A model generated the notes under the pieces. That model was given only the letters and a program-made list of their open reading frames with translations, was not told where the DNA came from and ran no database searches. From assembly GCA_035544635.1 (NCBI GenBank), contig DATKDQ010000409.1, positions 1-38,238 on the forward strand: a DNA stretch of 38,238 bases. The letters are read 5' to 3'. The position numbers and the translations under genes are program-made. Shown here piece by piece: positions 23,876-31,292 of this stretch (the stretch's first letter is position 1; each line of letters starts with the position of its first letter). The DNA comes from DATAFT01 sp035544635 (GTDB taxonomy: Bacteria; Acidobacteriota; Thermoanaerobaculia; Multivoradales; Multivoraceae).

Positions 23876-24825
23876 GGGGCGGCCCGATGCCGGCCGGCGG
23901 AGCTGCCGAGGGTCCCGCCCCCTTCCTGCGGCCCACGCATCCGCAGCGGCGGCGGCGGCGGTCGCTGCTGGCGCGGGTGGCGGTGCGGATCGTCCGCGTG
24001 GTGCCGGCTCTGCTGGTGCCGCTCGCGGCATGGCTCTGGATCGACGGGACCACCTTCGCGCTGGCGGACGTCGAGACCGCGGGCAGCCCTCGCATCCCGG
24101 CGGACTGGATCGAGGGGGCGCTCGCGCCGGAGCTCGGTTCGAACCTGCTCTCGCTGCCGCTCGACCGCGTCCGCGAGCGACTCGAGGCGCACCCCTGGCT
24201 GGGGCGGATCGAGGCCCGCAAGGAGCTTCCCGACAAGCTCCACGTGGTGGTCGAGGAGCGGGTGGCGGCGGCGGTGCTCGAGACCGCGGAGGGGCTCTTG
24301 TATGTCGACGCGAGCGGCCGGCGCATCGCGCCTCTCGGTCTCGGCGACGGCGCTGGAAGGCTCTTGCGCATCGCCGCCGGCTCGACTCCGACCGGGATCT
24401 CGCCCGCGCTCGCGACCGGCGAGACGCCGAGCGTGCGCCGCGCGCTCGAGCTCGAGCGAGAGCTGCTCGCCGAGCCGATCCCGGATTGGAGCGTGCCGCT
24501 GCTCTGGCTCGAGGTGGTCGGCGACGACGACTTCCGGCTCTACGCCGGCGAGCTGCCGTTCTCGATCCTGGTGCGCTCGGAGGGCTCAGCCGAGCGCCTC
24601 CGGCTCCTCGAGCGGCTGCGGCCCGAGATCCTCGAGCACGTCGAGGCGATCGCCGAGATCGATCTCAGATTCGAAAGCCGCGTGATCGTGCGCCCGCGCG
24701 CTCCGGAGCCCAAGGGGCCCAGAAGCGCCCGCGAGCGGACCGGCTCCGCCGAGCCGGCGGGTGCGGCCGCACCGATGGAGTCCACCAGGTCCACCGTATG
24801 GGATCCGCAACCGAAGGAGACATGA
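23872..24825 (+). CDS. ftsQ: Cell division protein FtsQ (POTRA domain)
   Basis: Bitopic divisome protein linking early and late division proteins through FtsB and FtsL. The 317 residues have a proline/arginine-rich cytoplasmic tail, one membrane helix (about 38-56), a POTRA domain (about 63-132, with IPADWIEGAL and HPWLGRIEARKELPDKLHVVVEER, the strongest family signature) and the FtsQ beta domain up to about 280. The last roughly 35 residues are disordered-looking. The GTG start overlaps the murC stop (GTGA). Confidence 0.92.
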   Translation: MRGGPMPAGGAAEGPAPFLRPTHPQRRRRRSLLARVAVRIVRVVPALLVPLAAWLWIDGTTFALADVETAGSPRIPADWIEGALAPELGSNLLSLPLDRVRERLEAHPWLGRIEARKELPDKLHVVVEERVAAAVLETAEGLLYVDASGRRIAPLGLGDGAGRLLRIAAGSTPTGISPALATGETPSVRRALELERELLAEPIPDWSVPLLWLEVVGDDDFRLYAGELPFSILVRSEGSAERLRLLERLRPEILEHVEAIAEIDLRFESRVIVRPRAPEPKGPRSARERTGSAEPAGAAAPMESTRSTVWDPQPKET

Positions 24826-24828
24826 GGG

Positions 24829-26067
24829 ATGGCGAAGACTGACAAGTACATCGTTGGGGTGGACATCGGGTCTTCCAAGGTGGCGGTCTTGATCGGCCAG
24901 CCGGGGGAGAACGGCTCGATGGAGGTGGTCGGCAAGGGGCTCGCCCCGAACCGGGGCACTCGGCGCGGCAACATCGTGAATGTCGAGACCACGGTCGAGG
25001 CGCTGAAGCAGGCCTGCGAAGAGGCTGAGGTGATGGCCGGCTTCGAGATCGAGGAGGCCTACGTCGGCGCCGCGGGACCAGACGTGCGATCGGTGAACTC
25101 GCGCGGCATGGTGTCGGTCGCGCGCAAGGACCGCGAGATCGCCCGGCAGGACATCGAGCGCGTGCTCGAGGCGGCGCAGTCGGCGGCGCTGCCGGCCGAC
25201 CGCGAGATCCTGCACGCCATCCCGCAGGAGTTCATCGTCGACGACCAGGGCGGAATCCTCGATCCGCTCGGCATGCTCGGCGGGCGGCTGGAGGTGACCG
25301 TGCATCTCGTCACCGGGCACGCCACCCGCAACAAGACGCTCCTGACCTGCGTCAACCGCGCCGGGATCGAGGTGCTCGAGATCGTGTTCGAGCCGCTCGC
25401 GACCGGGCTCGCCGTCCTCACCGACGACGAACGCGAGCTCGGCGCGCTCCTGGTGGATGTCGGCTCCGGGACCACGGGCTACGCGTACTACTGCAACTCG
25501 GAGGTGCACCACAGTGCCGTGCTGCCGATCGCGGCCGGTCACTTCACCAACGATCTCGCCATGGTGCTGCGCACACCGTTCGCTGAAGCGGAGTCGATCA
25601 AGATGAAGCACGGCTGCTGCCTCACCTCGATGGTGGAGTCGGACGAGGGGGTTGCGGTGCCGAGCGTGGGCGGAGGCTCGGCGCGCGTGGTGGCGAAGCG
25701 CGAGCTCACCGAGATCCTGCAGCCGCGGGCGGAGGAGATCTTCCACCTGGTGCGCGAGGACCTGGCGAAGAGCGTCGGCGAGGCGAGCCTGCGCGGCGGG
25801 ATCGTGCTCACCGGCGGCGGCGCGCAGCTCGATGGGCTGGTCGAGGTGGCGGAGCAGGTGTTCGACGCCAACGCGCGCGCGGGCCTGCCGAGCGGGCTCG
25901 GAGGGCTGGTAGACGTCATCTCGAGCCCGATCTGGTCGACGGCGTCGGGGCTCCTGCTGCATGGCAGGACGGCGTCGGAGACGCGACCGCGCGCCGCGGC
26001 CAAGTCGGTCTTCGGCGTGCGCTCGATGATGGGCAGCCTGCGGGGCATGTTCCAGGATCTGTTGTAG
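24829..26067 (+). CDS. ftsA: Cell division protein FtsA
   Basis: Actin-like ATPase that tethers FtsZ to the membrane. The 412 residues contain the phosphate-1 motif VDIGSSKVAVLIG (10-22), the SHS2/1C subdomain, DVGSGTTGYAYY as the second phosphate loop, GGIVLTGGGAQLDGL as the adenosine motif, and the C-terminal amphipathic helix SLRGMFQDLL that inserts into the membrane. AAGGAG lies nine bases before the ATG. It starts three bases after the ftsQ stop. Confidence 0.96.
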   Translation: MAKTDKYIVGVDIGSSKVAVLIGQPGENGSMEVVGKGLAPNRGTRRGNIVNVETTVEALKQACEEAEVMAGFEIEEAYVGAAGPDVRSVNSRGMVSVARKDREIARQDIERVLEAAQSAALPADREILHAIPQEFIVDDQGGILDPLGMLGGRLEVTVHLVTGHATRNKTLLTCVNRAGIEVLEIVFEPLATGLAVLTDDERELGALLVDVGSGTTGYAYYCNSEVHHSAVLPIAAGHFTNDLAMVLRTPFAEAESIKMKHGCCLTSMVESDEGVAVPSVGGGSARVVAKRELTEILQPRAEEIFHLVREDLAKSVGEASLRGGIVLTGGGAQLDGLVEVAEQVFDANARAGLPSGLGGLVDVISSPIWSTASGLLLHGRTASETRPRAAAKSVFGVRSMMGSLRGMFQDLL

Positions 26068-26077
26068 TGAAGCGGCG

Positions 26078-26230
26078 ATGAGCGATCATGCGATCGACTC
26101 CGTGCGGCTCACCCGACGCGGCCGCGCGCGGCGGAGAAGAGCGGCCGAGTCGAGCGCGCCGCTCGAAGCTGTAGTGGACGATCAGGGCGCACACAGGAAT
26201 CGGCAGCGCAGAAAGGGGCAAAGCTCATGA
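26078..26230 (+). CDS. Possible 50-residue basic peptide between ftsA and ftsZ
   Basis: In the 159-bp ftsA-ftsZ gap an open frame runs from ATG 26078 to TGA 26230 and overlaps the ftsZ start as ATGA, the same junction that joins most genes of this operon. The product (beginning MSDHAIDSVRLTRRGRARRR) is very basic, has no membrane segment and resembles nothing I recognise. There is no convincing Shine-Dalgarno, and chance open frames are common at this GC content. It could be a leader that couples ftsZ translation, or simply spacer. Confidence 0.3.
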   Translation: MSDHAIDSVRLTRRGRARRRRAAESSAPLEAVVDDQGAHRNRQRRKGQSS

Positions 26231-27729
26231 TCCTGTTCGACGACGACGCGAACTCTGACACCCAGTCGATCCCCGTGGACACCCGCGAGGTCCAGCCGGC
26301 ACGGATCAAGGTGATCGGTGTGGGCGGCGGCGGCTCGAACGCCGTCAACCGCATGATCGACGCCCAGCTGCGCGGCATCGAGTTCATCGCGGTGAACACC
26401 GACGTTCAGGCGCTGGCGAAGTGCCGCGCGCCGATGAAGATCCAGCTCGGCAAGCTGATCACCCGGGGCCTCGGCGCCGGCTCCGACCCCGAGATCGGCC
26501 GCAAGGCCGCGCTCGAGGACACCGAGCGCATCCTCGAGTGCCTGCAGGGCGCCGACATGATCTTCCTGGCCGCGGGCCTGGGCGGCGGTACCGGGACCGG
26601 CGCCGTCCCGGTCATCGCGTCGCTCGCGGCCGAGGTCGGCGCGCTCACCGTCGCGGTGGTGACCAAGCCGTTCTCCTTCGAGGGCCGGCGGCGCATGCAC
26701 CTTGCCGACAAGGGCCTCGAGGATCTGCGGGAGGCGGTCGACACGGTGATCTGCATCCCCAACGAGCGCCTTCTCAACTTCGTCGACCGGGGGACGCCGC
26801 TGACCGAGGCGTTCCTGATCGCCGACGACGTGCTGCGCCAGGGTGTGCAGGGGATCAGCGATCTGATCACCATCCCCGGTGAGGTGAACGCCGACTTCGC
26901 CGACGTGCGTACCATCATGAGCGGGATGGGCATGGCGCTGATGGGCACCGGCGTCGCCAAGGGCGAGAACCGCGCGCTCGAGGCGGCGCAGGCCGCGGTG
27001 TCGTCGCCGCTGCTCGAGGAGACCTCGATCCAGGGCGCTCGCGGGGTCCTCATCAACATCACCGGCGGGCCCGACCTCACCCTGCACGAGGTCGCCGAGG
27101 CGGCGCGCGCGATCTCCGAAATGGTCGATCAGGACGCCAACATCATCTCGGGCCTGGTGGTCGATGCCGATCTCGTCGGCGAGGTGAAGATCACGGTGAT
27201 CGCGACCGGGTTCTCCGACCAGCCGGCGATGGAGGAGCTCGTTCCCCGCTTCGCCCGGCGCGAGGTGGTGGGCGAGCTCACCTTGCCGGCCTGGGCGCGG
27301 CTGCCGGAACGTCACGCCGATCCGCCCGCCGTCCCCGCGCCGGCGAGCGCGGCACCGGCGAGAGCGCCGCAGCCGCCGATTGCGAGCGCGCCCGCCGAGC
27401 GCCCCGCGCCCGAGCGGCCTCCCCTGGTCGCGATGACACCCGAGCCGCCGTCGACTCCGTTCTCCAGCCGCATCGAGGCGACGCCGATCGCCGGCCCCAC
27501 GGCGGCGCCGCGCGCCGAGCGCTCATCGCTCGAGGCGCAGCCGCTCGATCAGCTCGAGCTCGACGGCATGGCGACGGAGGAGCCCGAGCAGGAGGAGGAG
27601 GAGCGGGTGCCCTTCTACCGCAAGGTGCTGGCGCACCACCACGACCGCGACAAGGGCGGCTTCGGCCCCAACTGGTCGGCGGTGGACGATTACGACATCC
27701 CGACGGTGCTGAGAAAGCAGATGGATTGA
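26227..27729 (+). CDS. ftsZ: Cell division GTPase FtsZ
   Basis: Tubulin-like GTPase forming the Z-ring. The 500 residues contain GVGGGGSNAVNRM (31-43), the GTP-binding signature GGGTGTG (119-125), TKPFSFEG, the synergy-loop region NADFADVRTIMSG, and the far C-terminal peptide DYDIPTVLRKQMD (488-500) that binds FtsA and other tethers. The core ends near 325; the linker to the C-terminal peptide is about 150 residues, rich in alanine, proline and glutamate, making the protein well over 100 residues longer than E. coli FtsZ. A GGGG tract sits about nine bases before the ATG. It closes the dcw cluster; no classical terminator follows, only a weak GAAGG/CCTTC pair at 27741-27759 in the 144-bp convergent gap before argS. 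Confidence 0.97.
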   Translation: MILFDDDANSDTQSIPVDTREVQPARIKVIGVGGGGSNAVNRMIDAQLRGIEFIAVNTDVQALAKCRAPMKIQLGKLITRGLGAGSDPEIGRKAALEDTERILECLQGADMIFLAAGLGGGTGTGAVPVIASLAAEVGALTVAVVTKPFSFEGRRRMHLADKGLEDLREAVDTVICIPNERLLNFVDRGTPLTEAFLIADDVLRQGVQGISDLITIPGEVNADFADVRTIMSGMGMALMGTGVAKGENRALEAAQAAVSSPLLEETSIQGARGVLINITGGPDLTLHEVAEAARAISEMVDQDANIISGLVVDADLVGEVKITVIATGFSDQPAMEELVPRFARREVVGELTLPAWARLPERHADPPAVPAPASAAPARAPQPPIASAPAERPAPERPPLVAMTPEPPSTPFSSRIEATPIAGPTAAPRAERSSLEAQPLDQLELDGMATEEPEQEEEERVPFYRKVLAHHHDRDKGGFGPNWSAVDDYDIPTVLRKQMD

Positions 27730-27873
27730 AGATTCAGAAGGAAGGCAGGCCCTACCTTCATACCGGTCGCTTGCTCGAGCTTCCCCTCCAGCAGGAGCGT
27801 CGCCGCCAGAGGCCTGCGGTCACCATCGAGGAGTACACGCAGTCGTCCCGGTCCGGCCATCGCGTGCGAGCCG

Positions 27874-29910
27874 CTACATCCGCTCCGGCACCGGGATCCC
27901 GAGGATCGCCATCAACGACTCGAGCCCTCGCCGGAAGACGGCGTTGGTGGCGAGGCGCACCTGGCGCAGCGCGGCGTCCTGCTCGTGCAGGATGGGGTGG
28001 CGGTGGTAGATCGCGTGGAACTTGCGCGCCACGTCGATCGCGTGCCGGGCGAGGAGCGAGAGCTCGAGGGTATCGGCCGCGCGCCGCACCGTCTCCTCGA
28101 TCTGCGCGACCGAGAGCACCAGGTCCCAGAGGTCGTCGCTCCACACCGCGGCGGGAAGCGCATCGACCTCGCCGGGTGTGACTGACGTGGGCAGCCCGGC
28201 GGCTTCGAGCTTGCGCCGGATGTTCGCCTCGCGCACCAGCGAGTACTGGAGGTAGGGCCCGGTCTCGCCCTCGAACGCGAGCGCCTCGTCGAAGTCGAAC
28301 GCGATCACCCGCGTGGTGGTCGCCTTGACCATCAGGAAGCGCAGGGCGGCGGTCGCGATCTGGCGCGCGAGGCGGTCGAGCTCCGCCGGGGCGAGCTCGC
28401 GGTTGCGCTCGGCGATCCCCTCGCGCGCCTTGGCCTCGAGCCGGTCGAGCAGGTCGTCGGCCTTGACGCCGATGCCCTTGCGGCCGGACATGAGCGTGGC
28501 GCGGCCGCCGGCGCCGCTGGTAGCGCCCGGCGCGCCGCCGGCACCAGCGGGCTCCTCCTTCGCCGTGCCACTGGTGAGCCGTGCCCCGGCGTCGCCCTGC
28601 TCGCCAGCTCTTTCGACCTCCTCCTCGCCCGCGTCGAGCCCGAGCTGACGCGCGGCCGCCGGCGACAGGGCGACCATCTCGTAGGCGAAGTGGATGCTCT
28701 GGCGCGCCTCCTCGACGTGTCCGAGGGCGTGGAGGCCGGCGGCGACGATCTTCTGGAGGTAGCTCTGGCGCGCGTCGATCACGTTGACGACGCGCCCCGC
28801 TCCCCCGAAGGCGGGCGCCGCCTCGCTCGATGCCCGGGGCGGCGCGGTCTCCCACACACCTTCCTCGTCCCACCACCGGTATTCGAAGTCCAGGCTCAGG
28901 AGGCCGAACTTCCAGAGCTGGTACGCGATGTCCTTGCCGACGTAGGTCACCGTGCCGTCCGAGCGCACGACCACCTTGTCCGGCTCCTCGAGGCCCTCGA
29001 ACTCCTCGGTGTCGGCGAGCGGCATCACCCAGCAGCCAGCATTGCGGCCGGCGGGCTCGAGCCGCACCGCTCCGCACGCGCGCAGCCGCTCGAACGCCCG
29101 CGCGAAGAAGTCGAGCCGGAGGATCTCGCTCTCTCGCGCCAGCAGGTCGTAGCCGACACCGAGCCGGCGCATCGTGGCCAGGTGGCGATGCACGATCCGG
29201 CGCGCGACCACACGCCCGACCCGCGCGCGCTCGCCTTCGTCGGCCTCGAGCGCGTGGAGGGTTTCGCGGCGCAGGGTCTCGCGACCAGGGTCCTCCTCGA
29301 ACCAGCGTCCGACCTCGCTGTAGAGGTCCCAGCAGTAGTAATCGAACGGCTCGGGTAGGCCCTCCACCTGGTCTGCCGTCAGCCCGCGCAGGTCGGCGAA
29401 CCCGACCACCACGTCGGCGAGCTGGACCCCGGTGTCGTCGATGTAGTTCTGGACCTCGACCGGATAGCCCAGGACCCGGAGGGCCGCGACCAGCGTGTCG
29501 CCGAGGACGGCGTTGCGCAGGTGGCCGACGTGGGCCGCCTTGTTCGGGTTGATGTTGGTGTGCTCGACGATCGTCTTCGGCGGGGTGTCGTCGAGCCGCT
29601 CGACCAGGGGGCGCTCGAGCGCGCCGGCCGCCAGGGCGCCGCGCCGCAGATGGAAGTTGAGGTAGCCCGGGCCCTCGATCGTGACACGCTCGACGCCCTC
29701 GGGCAGGGCGAGCGCGTCCGTGATCTCCGCCGCGATCTCCCGCGGCTTACGTCCGAGCACGCGGGCGAGGTGCAGGGCGGCGGGGGCGGCCAGATCGCCG
29801 AGGTCGCGGCGCGGCGGCGTCTCGAGGAGGGGCGTGTGCTCGACCGAGAAACGCTCGGCCACGACCCTGCGGAGCTCGGCGGCGATCTCGGCCTTGAGGG
29901 CGCCCAGCAT
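27874..29910 (-). CDS. argS: Arginyl-tRNA synthetase
   Basis: Class I aminoacyl-tRNA synthetase charging tRNA-Arg. The 678 residues comprise the N-terminal additional domain (about 1-90), the catalytic fold with HVGH in NPNKAAHVGHLRN (127-130), YVGKDIAYQLWKFG, and MSGRKG (474-479) where many ArgRS have a degenerate KMSKS, and the helical anticodon-binding domain to the C terminus. It is long for the family because a Gly/Ala/Glu-rich stretch of about 44 residues (427-470) sits directly before the MSGRKG loop. The ATG at 29910 has no Shine-Dalgarno; TAGACT lies nine bases upstream, suggesting a leaderless transcript. Confidence 0.95.
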   Translation of the reverse strand: MLGALKAEIAAELRRVVAERFSVEHTPLLETPPRRDLGDLAAPAALHLARVLGRKPREIAAEITDALALPEGVERVTIEGPGYLNFHLRRGALAAGALERPLVERLDDTPPKTIVEHTNINPNKAAHVGHLRNAVLGDTLVAALRVLGYPVEVQNYIDDTGVQLADVVVGFADLRGLTADQVEGLPEPFDYYCWDLYSEVGRWFEEDPGRETLRRETLHALEADEGERARVGRVVARRIVHRHLATMRRLGVGYDLLARESEILRLDFFARAFERLRACGAVRLEPAGRNAGCWVMPLADTEEFEGLEEPDKVVVRSDGTVTYVGKDIAYQLWKFGLLSLDFEYRWWDEEGVWETAPPRASSEAAPAFGGAGRVVNVIDARQSYLQKIVAAGLHALGHVEEARQSIHFAYEMVALSPAAARQLGLDAGEEEVERAGEQGDAGARLTSGTAKEEPAGAGGAPGATSGAGGRATLMSGRKGIGVKADDLLDRLEAKAREGIAERNRELAPAELDRLARQIATAALRFLMVKATTTRVIAFDFDEALAFEGETGPYLQYSLVREANIRRKLEAAGLPTSVTPGEVDALPAAVWSDDLWDLVLSVAQIEETVRRAADTLELSLLARHAIDVARKFHAIYHRHPILHEQDAALRQVRLATNAVFRRGLESLMAILGIPVPERM

Positions 29911-29919
29911 GGGACGCGC

Positions 29920-29925
29920 AGTCTA
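29920..29925 (-). promoter_or_regulatory. -10 element of argS, leaderless type
   Basis: Minus-strand TAGACT ends nine bases before the ATG of argS. A start site about seven bases beyond such an element would fall at or next to the start codon. No good -35 hexamer is visible at the normal distance. The same arrangement recurs before four other genes here. Confidence 0.45.
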
Positions 29926-30167
29926 CAGCGTCACTCGGGAGGCCCCGCGATGGCCCCAGCTCCGCCGGGCCGCGACGCCCGCCGGTCGGGAGCCCCGGCC
30001 GTCGCTCCGGCGCCGCGAGGCGCGGCTCGCAGGCGCCGAGCATTCGTCCCGCCGGGGCCGGCGGCCGCCAGCGCCGGGGCGACGTCGGGGGCGCGACGCC
30101 GGGCCCCTTCCGGTCCGCCGGCACCCAAGGGAGCCCGCGCGAGGACGGAATCGGCTCCGGATTACGC
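29926..30167. other. GC-rich divergent intergenic stretch
   Basis: The 271-bp gap between the divergent argS and macro-domain genes is extremely GC-rich and holds no gene I can support. It contains one perfect small hairpin, GCCGCG (30013-30018) with CGCGGC (30022-30027) around AGG, flanked by GGCGCC at 30010-30015 and 30033-30038. Its core resembles the 19-mer repeated at 30790 and 30852, but not closely enough to call it a copy. Confidence 0.4.
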
Positions 30168-30173
30168 TAAAAT
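30168..30173 (+). promoter_or_regulatory. -10 element of the macro-domain gene, leaderless type
   Basis: TAAAAT, five of six consensus bases, ends eight bases before the ATG at 30182. Transcription would start at or next to the ATG, and no Shine-Dalgarno is present. No clear -35 element is visible. Confidence 0.5.
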
Positions 30174-30181
30174 CGGCCTTT

Positions 30182-30745
30182 ATGGTGGACAAGACGGTCA
30201 CGAAGGCTGAGAACCGCATAGCCTTCAAGATGAACGAGACCCTCCTCGAGCTCCTCGAGGGCGACATCACCGCGCTCGAGGTCGACGCCATCGTCAACGC
30301 CGCGAACGAGCACCTCACCCTCGGCAGCGGGGTGGCGGGGGCGATCCGGCGCAAGGGTGGGGAGTCGATCCAGAAGGAGTGCACCCGCATCGGCGGCGCC
30401 CTGGTGGGGACCTCGGTGATGACCACCGCCGGCGACCTCAGTGCGAAGCGGGTGATCCACTCCGTCGGCCCTCGCATGGGGGATGGCGACGAGGACCGCA
30501 AGCTCGCCTCCGCGGTGCGCTCGGCGCTGGCGCTCGCCGACCGCCACCAGCTCCGCTCGATCGCGATTCCGGCGATCTCGACCGGCAACTTCGGGTTCCC
30601 GCTCGACCGTTGCGCGCGCATCCTCCTCACCGAGATTCACCGCTATCTCCAGGGCGGCACCAAGCTCGAGCACGTCATCGTCTGCCTCTACGACGACGAG
30701 GCATTCCAGGTCTTTCGCCGCGAGCTGCGGCGTGGCTTCAGGTAG
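30182..30745 (+). CDS. Macro-domain ADP-ribose-binding protein
   Basis: A 187-residue single-domain protein. From residue 17 it matches a macro domain: LLEGDITALEVDAIVNAANEH, then GSGVAGAIRRKGGESIQ as the phosphate loop, GTSVMTTAGDL, KRVIHSVGP and the second loop IPAISTGNFGFPLD, followed by the closing strands. Such proteins bind ADP-ribose, and many hydrolyse mono-ADP-ribose from proteins or nucleic acids or O-acetyl-ADP-ribose. The 16 residues before the domain are an extension if the ATG at 30182 is used; this start is chosen because TAAAAT lies eight bases upstream. ATG 30230 is the alternative, giving 171 residues. No ADP-ribosyltransferase partner or NAD gene is adjacent, so the substrate cannot be inferred. 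Confidence 0.88.
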   Translation: MVDKTVTKAENRIAFKMNETLLELLEGDITALEVDAIVNAANEHLTLGSGVAGAIRRKGGESIQKECTRIGGALVGTSVMTTAGDLSAKRVIHSVGPRMGDGDEDRKLASAVRSALALADRHQLRSIAIPAISTGNFGFPLDRCARILLTEIHRYLQGGTKLEHVIVCLYDDEAFQVFRRELRRGFR

Positions 30746-30779
30746 CGGAGGAAAGTGCTGTCTAGCACTTTCCTCCGCT
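30744..30779. terminator. 16-bp perfect hairpin at the macro gene stop codon
   Basis: AGCGGAGGAAAGTGCT (30744-30759) and AGCACTTTCCTCCGCT (30764-30779) pair perfectly around the tetraloop GTCT. The left arm begins inside the TAG stop of the macro gene. There is no T-tract after it, yet its length makes it a very stable 3'-end structure and it is symmetric, so it could act on transcripts from both sides. Confidence 0.75.
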
Positions 30780-30789
30780 CGATATCTTC

Positions 30790-30808
30790 GGCGCCGAGGA
30801 CGGCGCGG
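30790..30808. repeat. 19-bp repeat copy 1, itself a hairpin
   Basis: GGCGCCGAGGACGGCGCGG, identical to the copy at 30852-30870. Within it GCGCCG and CGGCGC pair around the tetraloop AGGA. It lies between two other hairpins in the convergent intergenic region. Confidence 0.8.
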
Positions 30809-30813
30809 CTCCG

Positions 30814-30835
30814 GGGGGTGGTGGATACCACCCCC
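30814..30835. repeat. 9-bp perfect hairpin between the 19-mer copies
   Basis: GGGGGTGGT (30814-30822) and ACCACCCCC (30827-30835) pair perfectly around the tetraloop GGAT. This is the third in a row of four tetraloop hairpins in a 127-bp gap. Confidence 0.75.
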
Positions 30836-30851
30836 TACGCCGCTTGCTGTT

Positions 30852-30870
30852 GGCGCCGAGGACGGCGCGG
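30852..30870. repeat. 19-bp repeat copy 2, next to the convergent stop codon
   Basis: Second identical copy of the 19-mer, starting 62 bp after the first. Read on the minus strand it forms a GCGCCG/CGGCGC hairpin five bases after the TAG stop of the small unknown gene, so it may serve as that transcript's 3' end. Confidence 0.8.
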
Positions 30871-30872
30871 GG

Positions 30873-31292
30873 CTAGGTAACGAAGTAGGCGCTGGCCCGG
30901 AGCTGCAGGCGGCTTCTCGGCTGGAACCCGCTTCCCGCGATCGAGAACGCGCTCACCGAGGCCAGGATCGGCAGCACGATCCAGCCGTCGAAACGCTCGC
31001 CGGAGTTGTACGCCGGCACCACTGGCTCGACCTCGGCGAGCTTGGTCCAGTGCTCCTCCTCGGGGTCGAGCGAGGCGCGCAGCTCCAGGTAGGTGCGGTC
31101 GAGATCGATCACGCTCTGGCTCGACGGGCTCCAGATCGAGAACACGAACCGCACCTCGTCGTAAAGCGCCGTCTCGATACGGCCCTGCGCGCCGTGGAGG
31201 AGAGGAAAGACGAAGCTCCCCGACGCGTCGGTCGCGAAGACCTCCGACGGGGGATCGAACACGATGTGGAGAGGCGCCGGGCCGGCGTTCAT
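30873..31292 (-). CDS. Conserved-looking protein of unknown function, coupled to maf
   Basis: A 139-residue soluble protein I do not recognise. It has no signal peptide or membrane helix, alternates short hydrophobic and polar stretches as in a beta-rich fold, and has several tryptophan, tyrosine and phenylalanine residues (FSIWSPSSQSVIDLD, EHWTKLAEVEPVVP). The segments DRTYLELRASLD and SRLQLRASAYFV look like edge strands. Codon use matches its neighbours and the ATG overlaps the maf stop (ATGA), so it is very probably real and is the last gene of the VWA-maf operon. A ligand- or carbohydrate-binding sandwich is possible but is only a guess from composition. Confidence 0.7.
   Translation of the reverse strand: MNAGPAPLHIVFDPPSEVFATDASGSFVFPLLHGAQGRIETALYDEVRFVFSIWSPSSQSVIDLDRTYLELRASLDPEEEHWTKLAEVEPVVPAYNSGERFDGWIVLPILASVSAFSIAGSGFQPRSRLQLRASAYFVT

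Noticed and set aside
27730..27873. Terminator or small gene in the ftsZ-argS convergent gap
   Set aside because: The best stem is 5 bp with no T-tract, and the open frame there lacks a start signal and recognisable sequence.
28474..28501. Missing KMSKS in argS as evidence of a broken enzyme
   Set aside because: Many arginyl-tRNA synthetases have a degenerate motif here; MSGRKG and all other core motifs are intact.
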